From positions 248,001 through 312,000 of the forward strand of contig CAWIKY010000003.1 in the NCBI GenBank assembly GCA_963836905.1: DNA of 64,000 nucleotides. Reading direction: 5' to 3'. Below the pieces are notes generated by a model, which worked only from the letters and a program-made list of their open reading frames with translations, had not been told where the DNA came from and searched no databases. Of the stretch, positions 63,553-64,000 are shown in pieces; positions within the stretch are counted from its first letter, which is position 1; every line of letters starts with the position of its first letter. Made by a program: the position numbers and the translations under genes. This DNA comes from CAWIKY01 sp963836905 (GTDB lineage Bacteria; Pseudomonadota; Alphaproteobacteria; Caulobacterales; Hyphomonadaceae).

Positions 63553-64000
63553 TTAAATGCCTGCAATCAAGGCTATGAAGAGAACGACACCAAGAACGAT
63601 CGCTGTCCATACGGCCATCCCCGCTGAAACCGCACCGCGGCTGAGCAGGCTTTCAGGGCTGAAGGCCGACTCGATTTGTCGGTAAATACTGTTTGTCATG
63701 CGACCGGACGTTTGCGTCATGGCCGGGCCTAAACGGCTCCATACTTCACCGGCCCAGACAAACGAGCGGTAGCCCGGACGTCTGAAGAACCAGTCTGTGT
63801 CGAGCACGACCCCTCTTTTTTCCGGTGGGTAGAGGCGAATGCGATTCAGGAGAACGAAAGCAAAGGCGGCCAGCACGAGCAATTGCAGTTGCGTGAGAAC
63901 ATGCTCATAGGTCCATAAATCCTTGGCCAGGTACGCGTTCGCTTCCTGCTGAAAGGGCAGAATGTTGTAGAGCCACGCCGTTCCACCAAACATGGTCGGC
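63553..64000 (-). CDS. Mrp/MnhD-like Na+/H+ antiporter subunit, C-terminal part
   Basis: The frame is open to the window edge, so this is the C-terminal end of a longer protein. Two or three hydrophobic segments (AFAFVLLNRI; MAVWTAIVLGVVLFIALIAGI) flank a polar stretch with LDTDWFFRRPGYRSFVW, typical of the C-terminus of proton-translocating NuoL/MrpD-type antiporter subunits in Alphaproteobacteria. The rest of the operon lies beyond the window. Confidence 0.75.
   Translation of the reverse strand, partial: PTMFGGTAWLYNILPFQQEANAYLAKDLWTYEHVLTQLQLLVLAAFAFVLLNRIRLYPPEKRGVVLDTDWFFRRPGYRSFVWAGEVWSRLGPAMTQTSGRMTNSIYRQIESAFSPESLLSRGAVSAGMAVWTAIVLGVVLFIALIAGI

Overview
The window holds two unlike parts. 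Positions 1 to about 21,630 are the right-hand part of an integrative and conjugative element (ICE) of the Tn4371-like/trb type. From about 21,800 to the end is ordinary alphaproteobacterial chromosome. divK-pleD, cpdR, a MucR regulator, a CIRCE-controlled groESL, DUF1489, PAS_5 and DUF2840/DUF2285 proteins together point to a stalked-lineage alphaproteobacterium (Caulobacterales/Hyphomonadaceae-like). This placement is inferred from gene content alone.

ICE part. Left to right it carries DUF2285, an AlpA-like HTH protein, DUF2840, a TraF-like S26 peptidase and an RlxS/VirD2-type relaxase with a possible oriT just before it. Next is a reversed cargo gene with a possible Cys-His-Asp triad, then the TraG coupling protein, a CopG-like protein and an unbroken trbBCDEJLFGI mating-pair operon with translational overlaps, followed by DUF2274 and DUF736. 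Between trbI and the right end sits a small defence/maintenance block: a DUF1778-GNAT toxin-antitoxin pair with its own promoter and operator, and a short-Argonaute system (SIR2-APAZ plus catalytically degenerate short pAgo, SPARSA type). The element seems to end near 21,600 with three 12-bp direct repeats and a segment resembling the 3' end of a tRNA gene. No integrase is in the window; it should lie to the left.

Chromosomal part. It runs groEL/groES under CIRCE, cpdR, an N-formylglutamate amidohydrolase, a candidate small RNA, XRE and DUF1489 genes, ndk, an EF-hand protein, pepA-holC divergent from lptF-lptG, topA, rnr and a NUDIX gene. A response regulator, an autoregulated XRE/membrane-protein pair, rpmG, divK-pleD and dinB follow, then RidA, a GDPD and a cobalamin riboswitch controlling a BtuB-like TonB receptor. 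After these come a thiolase, purL, a PQQ-type sugar dehydrogenase, two RNA/SAM methyltransferases, an OmpA-like protein with a coiled-coil partner, msrB, an M2 (ACE-like) peptidase, a MucR regulator and the end of an Mrp-type antiporter subunit.

Reading caution. Several conserved, mostly essential genes (topA, lptG twice, purL, a methyltransferase, a predicted exported protein) and two ICE genes (traG three times, SIR2-APAZ once) are each broken by indels of one or two bases, mostly in short homopolymers. The simplest explanation is residual sequencing or assembly error, so I annotate these as full-length CDS with frameshifts rather than as pseudogenes.
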